A stretch of 64,000 nt of DNA, from the NCBI GenBank assembly GCA_903824675.1, contig CAIJXV010000005.1, positions 1 to 64,000 on the forward strand, given 5' to 3'. The notes under the pieces are model-generated. The model was not told the DNA's origin. It searched no databases and saw only the letters and a list, made by a program, of their open reading frames with translations. This document shows positions 1 to 8,574 of this stretch, one piece after another (positions within the stretch are counted from its first letter, which is position 1; every line of letters starts with the position of its first letter). A program made the position numbers and the translations under genes. This DNA comes from an uncultured bacterium. Lineage in GTDB: Bacteria > Verrucomicrobiota > Kiritimatiellia > CAIKKV01 > CAIJXV01.

Positions 1-1
1 C

Positions 2-721
2 GCCTTGCGGCGGCACCCGCAATTCACAGCGGCAAAGGCTGGCGATCCAATCGCGGCCTTCGCGGTTGTGCGGGAACTCACCCGACAGGAGCGCATCACC
101 CGGCTTGCGTCAGAGCACCCCGGCGCGATCATCTGCCCGGTTCTCGCGATCGAACGCACAGGCATCAACATGCTCCCGCTCGCGTTCGCGAAGTTCGCGG
201 GATCGGTCGGCGGTCTGCGGGTTGAAACGGGAATCGTGCAGATCAACAAAACCCACCACACGGATTCGGACGCCATGCACCGGCTCTTGAATCGGCCCGA
301 ATTTGATGGCATAGTCATCCCCGGTCAGGAGTACATCGTCGTTGATGATGTCATCACCAGCGGATCCACGATTCAGGCGTTGCGCCTCTTTTTGGAATCG
401 CACGGCGCGCGGGTTGTGGCCTTCACCGCACTGGCCGGCAGCTTCAACATCATTACGGGATCATCGCTCGAAATCACTCTCACGGAGGAAACGCTTCATG
501 GCCTCGAAACCAAATTCGGCATCGCATACTTCACCCAGTTCTTGCGCCAGCACCACATCGCCCAGGCGCCGGCAGAACTCACCAACTGTCAGGCACGCTA
601 TCTCCTCTCGTTCCGAAACCTTGACTCCATCCGAAGTCGAATCGCTCCGCAGCACAGTCAGGTCCGCCTCGAAGAAACTCGATCAACTTCTCACCAGCAA
701 ATGATGCTGGCTTTTGCGTGA
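2..721 (+). CDS. Phosphoribosyltransferase-domain protein, 5' end outside window
   Basis: The reading frame is open to the left edge, so the true start is not seen; 239 codons are present. The key motif is a PRPP-binding loop, VVDDVITSGST, at about residues 111-121 of the visible part, preceded by an IVIPGQEY strand and followed by a helix starting IQALR. This is the type I phosphoribosyltransferase fold. The N-terminal stretch with HPQFTAAKAGD resembles phosphoribosyltransferase domains found in phage and plasmid proteins, where the substrate is usually unknown. It is encoded opposite to the replication genes that follow and converges on them. The biochemical role is not assigned. The family call is fairly sure; substrate and full length are not. 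Confidence 0.7.
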   Translation, partial: ALRRHPQFTAAKAGDPIAAFAVVRELTRQERITRLASEHPGAIICPVLAIERTGINMLPLAFAKFAGSVGGLRVETGIVQINKTHHTDSDAMHRLLNRPEFDGIVIPGQEYIVVDDVITSGSTIQALRLFLESHGARVVAFTALAGSFNIITGSSLEITLTEETLHGLETKFGIAYFTQFLRQHHIAQAPAELTNCQARYLLSFRNLDSIRSRIAPQHSQVRLEETRSTSHQQMMLAFA

Positions 722-1008
722 TCCGGCTTCGCCGGGTCGGGTCGCCATCGGGCGCACCCGGCCCGGCTTTACGTCTCTTCCGTCTTCCCGTACTCCAGCC
801 CTCTCCCCCATATCCTGGCCCCCCGTGGGGGCCCCCCGCCTGCTTTTACCTGAACAAAATCCCCTCGTAATCAATCGCAACACGCAATTTCACAAGGAGT
901 TAGGCGTAAAACCAGACATATTGGTTTTCAGTGACTACGCCCTGAAACCCTCTCCAAAAACGGCCCGTTCTGCAATGGATACCCCTGTTACCGACGCGCA
1001 CTCCCACC
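722..1008. other. Convergent intergenic region with two hairpins
   Basis: This 287-bp gap separates a plus-strand gene from a converging minus-strand gene. It holds a GC-rich hairpin at 817-833 (7-bp arms, 3-nt loop) and an AT-rich inverted repeat at 908-928 whose arms are AAAACCA and TGGTTTT around 7 bases. Because the second arm ends in a T run on both strands, it could serve as a weak bidirectional terminator. I see no coding signal that fits either strand. Confidence 0.4.
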
Positions 1009-1497
1009 TTACGACCCGCAAACGGTTACCGTTTTCGGCGCATCCCGCATCTTCTTCCGTGCCGTCTTCGCAATGAACAATTCGCGCAGTTCTGGGAACA
1101 ACCGCATCGCCCGCTTGTGCCGAGCTTCTGCTCCGGCAGTAGTGATCCGCTGTTTCCGTGCAATCTTCGGATACGTCAACCCTGTGAACCGCCAACACAC
1201 CACGTCTCGCAACTCCCGAGGAAGACTCAACAACCGGGCAACGAGTTCTTCCATCACGCCTACCGGCATTTTTGTTTCGGTCGCGTCCCCTTCCTCGGGG
1301 AAGGGATCCACGTCGTAGACCGGTTGGGAAGGTCCACCCTTGCCGGGATCATAAACCGGACGGTCCCGGTCAACCTCCATTGTGCGGATCGAAATTTCTC
1401 GCAACTCGCACTTGCCGCAAGGTGTCCGCCGAAAGCGCGTCTTGGCGTACTTACCCACTTCCAAGTCTTCGCGATGTTTGCACTTGTGACATTCCAT
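1009..1497 (-). CDS. Zinc-ribbon protein with C-terminal sigma-like HTH
   Basis: The 162-aa protein starts at the ATG that overlaps the resolvase stop codon (ATGA), which supports translational coupling. The N-terminus has two Cys pairs, MECHKC at residues 1-6 and CGKC at about 27-30, spaced like a zinc ribbon. The C-terminal 60 residues (MEELVARLLSLPRELRDVV then LTYPKIARKQRITTAGAEARHKRAM) have the layout of sigma-70 region 4 or a LuxR-type HTH: a leading helix, a GLTYPKIA turn, then a basic recognition helix. It is the last gene of the replication operon. It could be a phage late-transcription regulator or a terminase-small-subunit-like DNA binder. The HTH is well supported; the role is inference. 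Confidence 0.6.
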   Translation of the reverse strand: MECHKCKHREDLEVGKYAKTRFRRTPCGKCELREISIRTMEVDRDRPVYDPGKGGPSQPVYDVDPFPEEGDATETKMPVGVMEELVARLLSLPRELRDVVCWRFTGLTYPKIARKQRITTAGAEARHKRAMRLFPELRELFIAKTARKKMRDAPKTVTVCGS

Positions 1498-1961
1498 CAG
1501 TCCACCCCTCCATCCGTTCCGGCCATCCCGAATTTCCACGTCAGCAACCCCAGCGCGTCCGCTGTGTCCAGCGTAACGCGCAGATGGGGATACCGACGCG
1601 CCATCAGTTCTCGGATCATCCGCTTTCGGTCCGCTTTTTCCTTCGGCAAAACACCAAGGCTCTTCATCCACACGCACGGCGCCACGGCCTCAAAAGGAAT
1701 TCCAAGCGTGTAGAGTGCCGCTTCGATCTGACCGCAATGCCGAGCGAACTTCGTCGCCGCGTTCGGATGGTCGCCAGGCATCCAGAGCCCGACCTTCTCG
1801 ATCACGCACGCGATCCCCGGCAACCCCGTCGCCAATTCTCGCAACCGGTCCACCATCGCCGTCATCCCTTCCGGAATGCTCTCCGCCCGGACAACTCCAT
1901 CACCATCCAGCCAGGCAAACCCGCCGCTGGCCCCCGGATCGATCGCCAATAATATCTTCAT
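1497..1961 (-). CDS. RuvC-like Holliday junction resolvase (phage type)
   Basis: This 154-aa protein opens with MKILLAIDPGASGG, the first RuvC/RNase H-fold strand carrying the catalytic Asp. An Asp pair near the C-terminus (LDTADALGLL) matches the last acidic motif, and VIEKVG supplies the middle Glu. The length fits phage and bacterial RuvC. The start was chosen at 1961 because GGAGGG lies 8 bases upstream; an in-frame ATG at 1976 lacks this spacing. The gene overlaps the next one by four bases. It would resolve recombination or replication branches of the element. Confident on family. Confidence 0.8.
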   Translation of the reverse strand: MKILLAIDPGASGGFAWLDGDGVVRAESIPEGMTAMVDRLRELATGLPGIACVIEKVGLWMPGDHPNAATKFARHCGQIEAALYTLGIPFEAVAPCVWMKSLGVLPKEKADRKRMIRELMARRYPHLRVTLDTADALGLLTWKFGMAGTDGGVD

Positions 1962-1973
1962 GTTCCAACCCTC

Positions 1974-2249
1974 CATGACGGCATGACGCTTGATTTCGCA
2001 AAATCCCGCCTACCGGCCGGTTTCGCCTTCACGCCGTGTTCTCGATGTTTCACGCTTGCTGATTTCCCCTTATCCCTCCATTTTGAGGAATTAAGTGTCA
2101 TAGTGTCATGCAACTCCGCTTCCCTTTGATTCCCAACGACTTCCGCCATGACGGCACTGCCGTCATGTCCCGTCATGGAAGCGTCATGCCCATGACGCTC
2201 ATGACGCCCATGACGCACCCCATGACACCACCGAAGCACTAGTGTCATG
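1974..2249. repeat. CATGACG / CGTCATG repeat array, candidate origin
   Basis: The hexamer CATGAC or its complement occurs twelve times: at 1974, 1982, 2105, 2147, 2162, 2172, 2183, 2191, 2200, 2209, 2221 and 2244. Most copies extend to CATGACG. Both orientations occur, with the densest cluster at 2147-2249 on a roughly 9-10 base period. The array fills the gap between the resolvase and the primase/helicase gene. A minus-strand frame through it has low-complexity composition and is probably not coding. Iterated sites next to a replication initiator or helicase are typical of origins or binding arrays. Confidence 0.6.
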
Positions 2250-2252
2250 CGT

Positions 2253-4379
2253 TCAGAACGGAACATCAGACACCCCCTCCCGCCCCCAGAATTTCTCGAT
2301 GTCCACCCGCCAGAAACGCGCGGTCATGTTGCGCTCAAAGCGCAGGTATCCGCTGCCCTCCAGCTTGGCGAGCAACCGCCCAATCCGGCTGGGCGTGATG
2401 TCGCGGAGCAGGGGACCAAACCCCTCCACGCCGGCCAACTGCGCCATGAGATCCGTCGCCGTCCCAGCCCATTCCGACGTCTTCTCCGGCAACTGCTTAA
2501 GGAAAGCGCCCAACAACTCCTCGAATTGCGCCGTATCCGAACTCTGCCGCGCTTCGGCCAACAGCGATTCCTCGATATACGGCTTCACCCCATACCGGAC
2601 CGACCCCACGACCTCTTTCGGCATTTCCCAGTCGTACAACCATCGCCCCAGATAGGGCAATTCGCCTGTGATGATCTCCACCACATTCGCGGGAAACTCC
2701 CGTTCCATCGTGCGCACCCGGAACAGACAGACCTTGTCCTGGTTGCTCACGTCCAGCGCCGGCAGGATACGGATGGACTCCGGGTCCAGGTTCGTCGTCA
2801 CGATGATCCGGCCGCACCACTCAACGGTCTGGACCTTCTTGAACTTCTCGTCCGCGCTGAAAATCCGGTTCGCCACCATCTTCTTGAGCAGCGCCGTGTA
2901 ATGCCGGTGCTTCGCCGCATCGGCGAGAGGCGTAACGTCATCCATGGTCCAAAGCGGCATCTCGAAGAAACTGCCGGAAAACTTCGTCTGACCCGTCAGG
3001 TAGTCCGCCGCATCCACATGTCCGCCGACCAGCTTGGACACGATCACGTTCGACAGCAGGTTCTTTCCCTGATCCTTCTCCCCGCAGAGGAAAGTTGCCT
3101 GTCCGGGCAGGAGTGCCCGCCGCCAGCCCGTCTCATAGAAGCGCTTCAGCCACGCCAGGAAAAAATCGAGTTGTTCCTGGGGTTCAAAGAACCCATCCAA
3201 AAATGCCGCGATCCAGGGAAAACCTTCACCCCACTTCAGAGGTCCCGGTGCGGGTTCGATCACCCGCACCGTACTGACATTCAATACGGCCTGACCGCTC
3301 ACGCGGATCAGTCCGATCGGCTTGAGCACCGCCGGTGCCGCGCAAACCACCCGTTTGTTCTCCTGAACCATCCGCAGGGCATGATCCACTTCCGAGCAAC
3401 TTTCACCCCGCGGCACGCTGGCGCTCAAAGCGTGTTTTGACTTCAGCCAAAGCCGCATATCTTCCCGGCCAAGTGACTGGAATCGCCCGTCGTCCCCCTG
3501 TCGCCAATACTCCCGCCCATCAAACCAAAGCGTCGCGATCACCCGGCCCAGCCGGTCCGCCTCATATTCCTCGACGAACCGTCTCCCGAGAATCGCGCCC
3601 CAGGGCACGAATGCCGATGGCCCGGTGAAACATTGCATCCCGCTCTCGCGCACGACGGCCGATGTCTCGTTATCCGCCGTAAAGTCCCAAAACCGGACCC
3701 CGCGCGCCCCGAGTTCGAACGACCCCTGCCACCTCCCCGGATACTGCCGGACAACCTCCTCAGCGACCTTCTCGACAGGAATCGCCGTATGCAGCTTGTC
3801 CCACCGCATCCCTTCGCCGCTTTGCGCCATCCATTGCCAGACCAGGTTACGGGGGACCACATCCTCGCTCAACCGAACCCATTCAACCCCGGCTTCGTAA
3901 TACGTCGCCGGGTTGCAGAGTGCCTCCTCATCCAAACCCGGAAAGATCGCGCCGACCTTCATCTTCTTCCGAAAGACCTTGAGGAACGCCTTCGCCGCCT
4001 CATTCGACGGCACACACACCGGCTCCTCGAACGCCCATATCAGCCGGGCCCCCCCGGAGAAAGTCCGGCTTACCCACTGCGGCCTGAACTCCACCTTCAC
4101 CTTTTCCAACACCGCCGCCCGCTCTTCGACCGTGATCGAGGCGTCGTAATCCGCCACGACCCCGTGCAGCACCACGGCCTTGTTGCTCTCCGTCACCCGC
4201 AAGAGCGGGTCCAGGCCCTCGAAGGCGGAGTAGTGCAAATGCTTCGTGCTGGGTTTCTTCCGATACTCCAGGAACGCATCCTTATCCGAGAATCCTTCCA
4301 TCGCCCGGTTCGGGAAGGTCCACGGCTCCGCTATGCGGGCCGTCTGACTAACCAGGTTGTCGATCGCGTAGAGCTTCAT
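2253..4379 (-). CDS. Primase/SF3-type helicase replication protein
   Basis: This 708-aa protein combines an N-terminal primase-polymerase-like region with a C-terminal superfamily 3 helicase-like ATPase. In the N-terminal third, VVADYDAS and FSGGARLIWAFEEP resemble the catalytic Asp pair and basic strand of archaeo-eukaryotic primases. The ATPase has a Walker A, CGEKDQGKN (about residue 425), a Walker B in PLWTMDDV, and sensor 1 in RIIVTTNLD. The layout resembles the DUF5906/VapE helicases of phages and islands. GGAGG sits 6 bases before the ATG at 4379. The protein would initiate and unwind element DNA, and the repeat array directly downstream is a plausible target. The ATPase is clear; the primase part is less so. 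Confidence 0.75.
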   Translation of the reverse strand: MKLYAIDNLVSQTARIAEPWTFPNRAMEGFSDKDAFLEYRKKPSTKHLHYSAFEGLDPLLRVTESNKAVVLHGVVADYDASITVEERAAVLEKVKVEFRPQWVSRTFSGGARLIWAFEEPVCVPSNEAAKAFLKVFRKKMKVGAIFPGLDEEALCNPATYYEAGVEWVRLSEDVVPRNLVWQWMAQSGEGMRWDKLHTAIPVEKVAEEVVRQYPGRWQGSFELGARGVRFWDFTADNETSAVVRESGMQCFTGPSAFVPWGAILGRRFVEEYEADRLGRVIATLWFDGREYWRQGDDGRFQSLGREDMRLWLKSKHALSASVPRGESCSEVDHALRMVQENKRVVCAAPAVLKPIGLIRVSGQAVLNVSTVRVIEPAPGPLKWGEGFPWIAAFLDGFFEPQEQLDFFLAWLKRFYETGWRRALLPGQATFLCGEKDQGKNLLSNVIVSKLVGGHVDAADYLTGQTKFSGSFFEMPLWTMDDVTPLADAAKHRHYTALLKKMVANRIFSADEKFKKVQTVEWCGRIIVTTNLDPESIRILPALDVSNQDKVCLFRVRTMEREFPANVVEIITGELPYLGRWLYDWEMPKEVVGSVRYGVKPYIEESLLAEARQSSDTAQFEELLGAFLKQLPEKTSEWAGTATDLMAQLAGVEGFGPLLRDITPSRIGRLLAKLEGSGYLRFERNMTARFWRVDIEKFWGREGVSDVPF

Positions 4380-4417
4380 CCATTACCTCCGGTTCATCCT
4401 TCATCCATTGCCCGGCG

Positions 4418-6262
4418 CTACTTCTGGTAACGCGGCGCAATGGCGCTTTCCACCGCCAGCGGCAAACGCTTCATCCATGCCGGCGGCGTTCTCATGATTC
4501 CTTCGATCTCCCGCCGGACCTCCTCCGCTCGGTCCGCCGGAGCGTGACAAATCACCTCGTCATGCACATGGAAGACGATCTCGATTCCCGCGTCCCGCAG
4601 CCGCAGGAGGATGTCCGCGAAAACCTCACGCGCCGTTCCCTGGACAAGGTTCTCCACCAACTTCGCCCCATACATCCGCTCGCGGTTACCACCACGCTCC
4701 GTGCAGGCCGAATAGCTCCGCGTCTTCGGGTCATATCCCACGTCGAAGTAACGCACGATTCGGCCCGAGGGGAGTTCCATCTCGAAATGCTTGTCCGTCC
4801 GGGCCGCTTCCGCGATGGCCCGGTCGAACCGCGCCCATAATCGGGTGATGAGCGGGTTCATCTTCCGGAAATCCTTCACCGTCCGCCGGCATTCCTCCGG
4901 TGAAAGGTCCAACCCGGCCAAATTCTTCGCCACCTTCGCAAAACGATCCGCCGAACATCCGTACCCGAGGCCCAGCACCCGGGCCTTTGCCAGCGCATAC
5001 AATTTGGGATCGGCCTTCTTCAGCGGCAGGTCCGGACCGTTTTGCCCGTTCTGTCCGTTTCCCATACCTTCCACCTCCCAACTCACACCTTCCACCCGCC
5101 CCGGCGGCCATCCCATCGTCTCCCGCGCGTGGGCTTCATAGAGGGGCATGCCATTGCCCAGGTCGGCGAGCAGTCGCTCGTTGCCGCAAAGGTACGCCAG
5201 GATTCGCGGCTCGATCTGTGCCAGGTCGGCGATCACGAACACGTGGCCCGGTTTGGCCACGATGCAGTTCCGGAGTGATACCCCGAAAATGTCCTCACGC
5301 GGCAGGTTCTGGAGGTTCACCAGGTCGCCGGACCACCGCCCGGTGTGCGGCGCTCCGCAATACCGCAGGATTGCCGGGATCGTTCCATCCTCGCGGCGCA
5401 TGGCCCGCATCAACTCCAACTTTTTCAACAGGATGTTCGTCCGGCGCCAGATTCGGATCGCGCCGACAAACGGATACTTCTCACCGTACTGATCTTCCCA
5501 CTCAACGCATTCCTCGCTGTCCTTCGCCAGCGATGCCGGAGCGGGAATGCCAAGTTCCCGGCACTTCTCCCGCACGGCGATGGACGAGAGGGGCGGCTTG
5601 CCATCTTCCGCCCAGGGGATTTTCTGCTCCGCTTCCCAGTTCAGTCGTTTCAGCCCGTCAATGGATCGGTCCAATAAGGCCCAATCCACCCACACACCCC
5701 GGTTCGCCATCTGCAACGTCATCAAAGCGAGGTTCCGCTCATGCAGCGGCCACTCGCGTCCATAACGCTTCCATATCTCCAAACACGCCCGCGCATCGGC
5801 CAAACCGGCCTTGCGGACGATCTCCAGGTCGTAGGCCATCAACTCATTCGCGTGTTTGCCCTTCATCATGTCGCGATAACTCTTCGGCACGTCCATCCCG
5901 AGCAATGCCCGCGCCGCACCTGCCAAGTTCCGCGCCGCCTGTAGGAACACCGCCAGGTTAGCCGTACAGTACCAATGCGGCATCTCCGGTGTGCTCACGC
6001 CCGGCAAAGTGCCCCGCAACTTAGCCCAAACCACCGCATCGAAGAGGACGTTATGCGAGACCCATACGCATCCATCGATCCGCTCCCAGGGGGCGTCCTT
6101 TGGTTCACCGACCCATTCAAAAGGCCGATCCTCCCGGTCCTTCCCGCATATTGCTACCTGGTAACACTCGAAACGCGGATCCTCGACATACGCCCACGGC
6201 CCCGCGTCCGTCACCGCGTAGTCCTTCGCCCAATACGTTTCAAAATCGATTGCCACAGTCAT
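4418..6262 (-). CDS. Family A DNA polymerase (phage-type, with 3'-5' exonuclease)
   Basis: The 614-aa protein begins with MTVAIDFETYW, the DxE motif of a DnaQ/DEDD proofreading exonuclease; SHNVLFDAVVW fits a later exonuclease motif. The polymerase domain follows: motif A ADLAQIEPRILAYLCGN (about residue 350), motif B around YGCSADRFAK, and motif C HVHDEV near the C-terminus. No 5' nuclease domain is present, as in phage DNA polymerases. The start at 6262 has GGAGG 6 bases upstream; an upstream in-frame codon at 6319 adds a non-homologous stretch. It sits next to the primase/helicase and should be the replicative polymerase of the element. Confidence 0.9.
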   Translation of the reverse strand: MTVAIDFETYWAKDYAVTDAGPWAYVEDPRFECYQVAICGKDREDRPFEWVGEPKDAPWERIDGCVWVSHNVLFDAVVWAKLRGTLPGVSTPEMPHWYCTANLAVFLQAARNLAGAARALLGMDVPKSYRDMMKGKHANELMAYDLEIVRKAGLADARACLEIWKRYGREWPLHERNLALMTLQMANRGVWVDWALLDRSIDGLKRLNWEAEQKIPWAEDGKPPLSSIAVREKCRELGIPAPASLAKDSEECVEWEDQYGEKYPFVGAIRIWRRTNILLKKLELMRAMRREDGTIPAILRYCGAPHTGRWSGDLVNLQNLPREDIFGVSLRNCIVAKPGHVFVIADLAQIEPRILAYLCGNERLLADLGNGMPLYEAHARETMGWPPGRVEGVSWEVEGMGNGQNGQNGPDLPLKKADPKLYALAKARVLGLGYGCSADRFAKVAKNLAGLDLSPEECRRTVKDFRKMNPLITRLWARFDRAIAEAARTDKHFEMELPSGRIVRYFDVGYDPKTRSYSACTERGGNRERMYGAKLVENLVQGTAREVFADILLRLRDAGIEIVFHVHDEVICHAPADRAEEVRREIEGIMRTPPAWMKRLPLAVESAIAPRYQK

Positions 6263-6384
6263 GGTGATCCTCCATCTATCTTCAGTTCCCAGTCCGTGCG
6301 GGCATCGGCCGGTGTGCACCCCGGCCTTCGCCTTTACGGATGTCTGATCACTGAAAACTGTTCACTGTCTGGACTCACTCACCG

Positions 6385-7149
6385 CTACGCGGTGTAGACC
6401 CCCGCCAGGAACTTCTGGAACGCTTCGTCCGTCTTCCCGCTCGCGCGGAAACACGGAACGAAATACATCCCCTTCGGTCCCTGCCGCTTGGCAACCGATA
6501 CTTGCCACACCCCAGTCCGGTACCCGTCCCGGAGGAATGTCGCCCGTGCCGTCAGGACGGTCCGGCCTGCGCTCGTGAACGCCGACTTGCTCAAAGTCCA
6601 CACGGCGGCGGCATACGCCTTGCCGTTGAACTGGAAGGGGAACAGTGACGTATCCGCGCCTTCCGGCGCTTCCAACGCGCAGATCACATCCAGCCTGGGT
6701 GCCCACGGCGGCGCTTCGCGCTTGCCGCTATCGCTATCCCGCCAATCGATCCAGCCCCCAAGGGCCTTCACCTCGTCCAACGTGTCAACGACTTGGCCCA
6801 TCTCGTCGGACCCGAACTCGGTGTTCTCCTGGTAACGCTTCTGCGCGTGCAGGATCACCATGTTCAGCGGTGCCAAACCATCCTTCCAGAGCACCTGCTC
6901 CTTCTGGAACACGATCACCCCCGGCCCGAACTGGTCGCCCAGTTCGCCGACCTTCTGCGTCAGGTTGATTCGAGGCAGAACCAGGTCATCCCCCTGAATC
7001 TCGCCCACCAGATCGTCATACTGCCCACGCACCGCCAGAGCCTGCCCTGAGCCAGCCGTGGGCTTCGCTTCGCGGACCGCTACCGCTGTCGCCGTTGGCG
7101 CAACGGAGGGTTCTTTACTCTCAACCGATTCATTGAAACTTAACTTCAC
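6385..7149 (-). CDS. Phage replication-module protein of unknown function
   Basis: A GTG at 7149 with GAGGAG about 8 bases upstream gives 254 aa; ATG codons at 7170 and 7200 are alternatives. After a low-complexity N-terminus comes LVLPRINLTQKVGELGDQFGPGVIVF, a stretch I associate with phage single-strand-DNA-handling or recombination-associated proteins, but I cannot name the family with certainty. The middle carries APPWAPRLDVICALE and the C-terminus KGMYFVPCFRASGKTDEAF. There are no membrane segments. Its place between the nuclease and polymerase genes argues for a replication or recombination role. Part of the N-terminus is encoded by a repeat also present in the neighbouring nuclease gene (7071-7087). 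Confidence 0.55.
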   Translation of the reverse strand: MKLSFNESVESKEPSVAPTATAVAVREAKPTAGSGQALAVRGQYDDLVGEIQGDDLVLPRINLTQKVGELGDQFGPGVIVFQKEQVLWKDGLAPLNMVILHAQKRYQENTEFGSDEMGQVVDTLDEVKALGGWIDWRDSDSGKREAPPWAPRLDVICALEAPEGADTSLFPFQFNGKAYAAAVWTLSKSAFTSAGRTVLTARATFLRDGYRTGVWQVSVAKRQGPKGMYFVPCFRASGKTDEAFQKFLAGVYTA

Positions 7150-7345
7150 TGTCTCTTCTCCTCTGCGCATTCTGCGCACTGATAACTGTTCACTGATCAC
7201 TGTTTACTGTCTTCACCCCCCGCGCACCCGCGCGAGGTAGTACATCTCGGCTCCCGTTGCCAGGATGCCCATATCCGTCAGCCTTTCGTTTAGCGCCTCC
7301 TTTTGTTTCGTTTTTTCCCCGCGCTTCGCGCGGACCGCTACCGCT
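7071..7345. repeat. 17-bp repeat in two adjacent genes
   Basis: The sequence CGCGGACCGCTACCGCT occurs at 7071-7087 and again at 7329-7345, each preceded by a CTTCG-rich stretch. Both copies lie inside coding sequence, and both are read in the frame that gives AVAVR on the minus strand. It looks like a small dispersed repeat that tolerates insertion into genes. Confidence 0.45.
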
Positions 7346-8298
7346 TCCTCCAACTTCGCCACACTCACCGGACCGCACACGGCCAGGAAATCCTCAAGCG
7401 TCAACTCGTCCTTCATCGCCGCCCACGCCGCCAGGATGTCCTTGATCTCCCGTTTCCCCGACTTCGACTTCAACTCGAAGCCCGGAATCGTTTGCCCGGC
7501 CTCCGTCACGAACTGCATGTTGTGCGCCTTCACACTCTCAACCCATTTTTCAAGCACCAACGCCAGTCGGCGTCCGATGGAATGCTCCTCAGGTGTGGTC
7601 CAGGTGGAGGGATGGAATTGGGACGGGATTTCCAGCACTGCGTCGCTGTAGTTCTGCGCAACGACCAGCGCCTTGCTGTACAACGCCGGACACGTTCCCC
7701 GATTCCCGCAGTACCGGCAGATTTCGTCGGTTGCATTCAGCAGGTCCTCGCGACCCTCGTCGAACAACGCCGCCCTCCGCGCCAGGATCGTCTCGATCCG
7801 CGTCTCCAACCGCGGAATGTCCGACCGCGTGAACTCGCCCCGGCTGATCTCGTTGCAACGCGGCGAAACAAACAAGATGACCACCCGATCCATGTCGGCC
7901 ATACCGTGGAGGATCGCCAGCGCATACGCTTGCCCCTGGTTATTAATCTCCGCGTCATCCACCGGATTCCACCCGAACTTCCAGTCGATCGCGTAGACCG
8001 TCCGGCCCTTCATGATCAGTCGGTCCACGATCCCGCGCCGCTTGATGATCGGCACCGGGAAGTCCTGCTCCCGCAGATCGCGCTGCGCGCCAGGCAGAAG
8101 GGGAGCCACCACACCCAGGCACTTCTCGACCAGTTCCCGCTGGTCGTCGTTCAGGCCGGCCATGTCGCCGGTCTCGCACGCCTTGTGCAGCCGTTTCCCT
8201 TCGTCCGCGAACGCCTGATCCCCCTCCTTGTCATTCGCGAATCCCGGACAGATCTCCACGTACTTCAACCCGCTCGCGGTAATGTCAGTTCTTTTCAT
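7213..8298 (-). CDS. DUF2800 / RecB-like PD-(D/E)XK nuclease
   Basis: This 361-aa protein carries the nuclease core GIVDRLIMKGRTVYAIDWKFG at about residues 88-109, in which the Asp of VD, the Asp of AIDWK and the Lys form the PD-(D/E)XK set. A Cys cluster near residue 210, CRYCGNRGTCP, recalls the iron-sulfur-binding cysteines of Cas4/AddB-type nucleases. The N-terminal MKRTDITASGLKYVEICPG is typical of the DUF2800 phage family. It probably acts as a recombination exonuclease of the element. A 17-bp repeat is embedded in its 3' part. Confidence 0.8.
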   Translation of the reverse strand: MKRTDITASGLKYVEICPGFANDKEGDQAFADEGKRLHKACETGDMAGLNDDQRELVEKCLGVVAPLLPGAQRDLREQDFPVPIIKRRGIVDRLIMKGRTVYAIDWKFGWNPVDDAEINNQGQAYALAILHGMADMDRVVILFVSPRCNEISRGEFTRSDIPRLETRIETILARRAALFDEGREDLLNATDEICRYCGNRGTCPALYSKALVVAQNYSDAVLEIPSQFHPSTWTTPEEHSIGRRLALVLEKWVESVKAHNMQFVTEAGQTIPGFELKSKSGKREIKDILAAWAAMKDELTLEDFLAVCGPVSVAKLEEAVAVRAKRGEKTKQKEALNERLTDMGILATGAEMYYLARVRGG

Positions 8299-8308
8299 GA
8301 TTTTGCCC

Positions 8309-8512
8309 TCATTCGCGGATGAGTTTGCTCATCCAGAAAACCCCAAGCACAATCGGCACATCGCCGAAATGACCCTTCGTTTGCAGCATGTAGACATAGC
8401 CCCCGATGACCATCGCTGTGCCGCAAGTCATCCTGAAGAAAAGCCACAAGAACTTCATAAACTCCAAATGCCGTCTCATCGTCTCGTTCAACTTGTCCTG
8501 ATCACCATTCAT
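8309..8512 (-). CDS. Small two-helix membrane protein
   Basis: A 67-aa protein with a charged N-terminus (MNGDQDKLNETMRRHLEFMK) followed by two hydrophobic segments, about residues 20-43 and 51-65, and a basic end. It lies 10 bases upstream of the nuclease gene and 62 bases downstream of the helicase gene, on the same strand. No family is recognised. In phage early operons such small membrane proteins are common, but nothing in the sequence tells its job. Confidence 0.5.
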   Translation of the reverse strand: MNGDQDKLNETMRRHLEFMKFLWLFFRMTCGTAMVIGGYVYMLQTKGHFGDVPIVLGVFWMSKLIRE

Positions 8513-8574
8513 CGCAACCGTCCTTTCCGCACATTACGTGCATTTACTGTTTCACAACTGCTCGACACGCATCT

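Noticed and set aside
1958-2266. Minus-strand frame of 102 codons across the CATGACG array
   Set aside because: Low-complexity His/Arg/Met composition produced by the repeats; no ribosome site or homology.
2247-3440. Plus-strand frame of 397 codons
   Set aside because: Antisense to the primase/helicase with its Walker motifs; His/Arg/Pro-rich shadow typical of GC-rich genes.
4900-5961. Plus-strand frame of 353 codons
   Set aside because: Antisense to the DNA polymerase; extreme Pro/Arg/Ser content and no recognisable motif.
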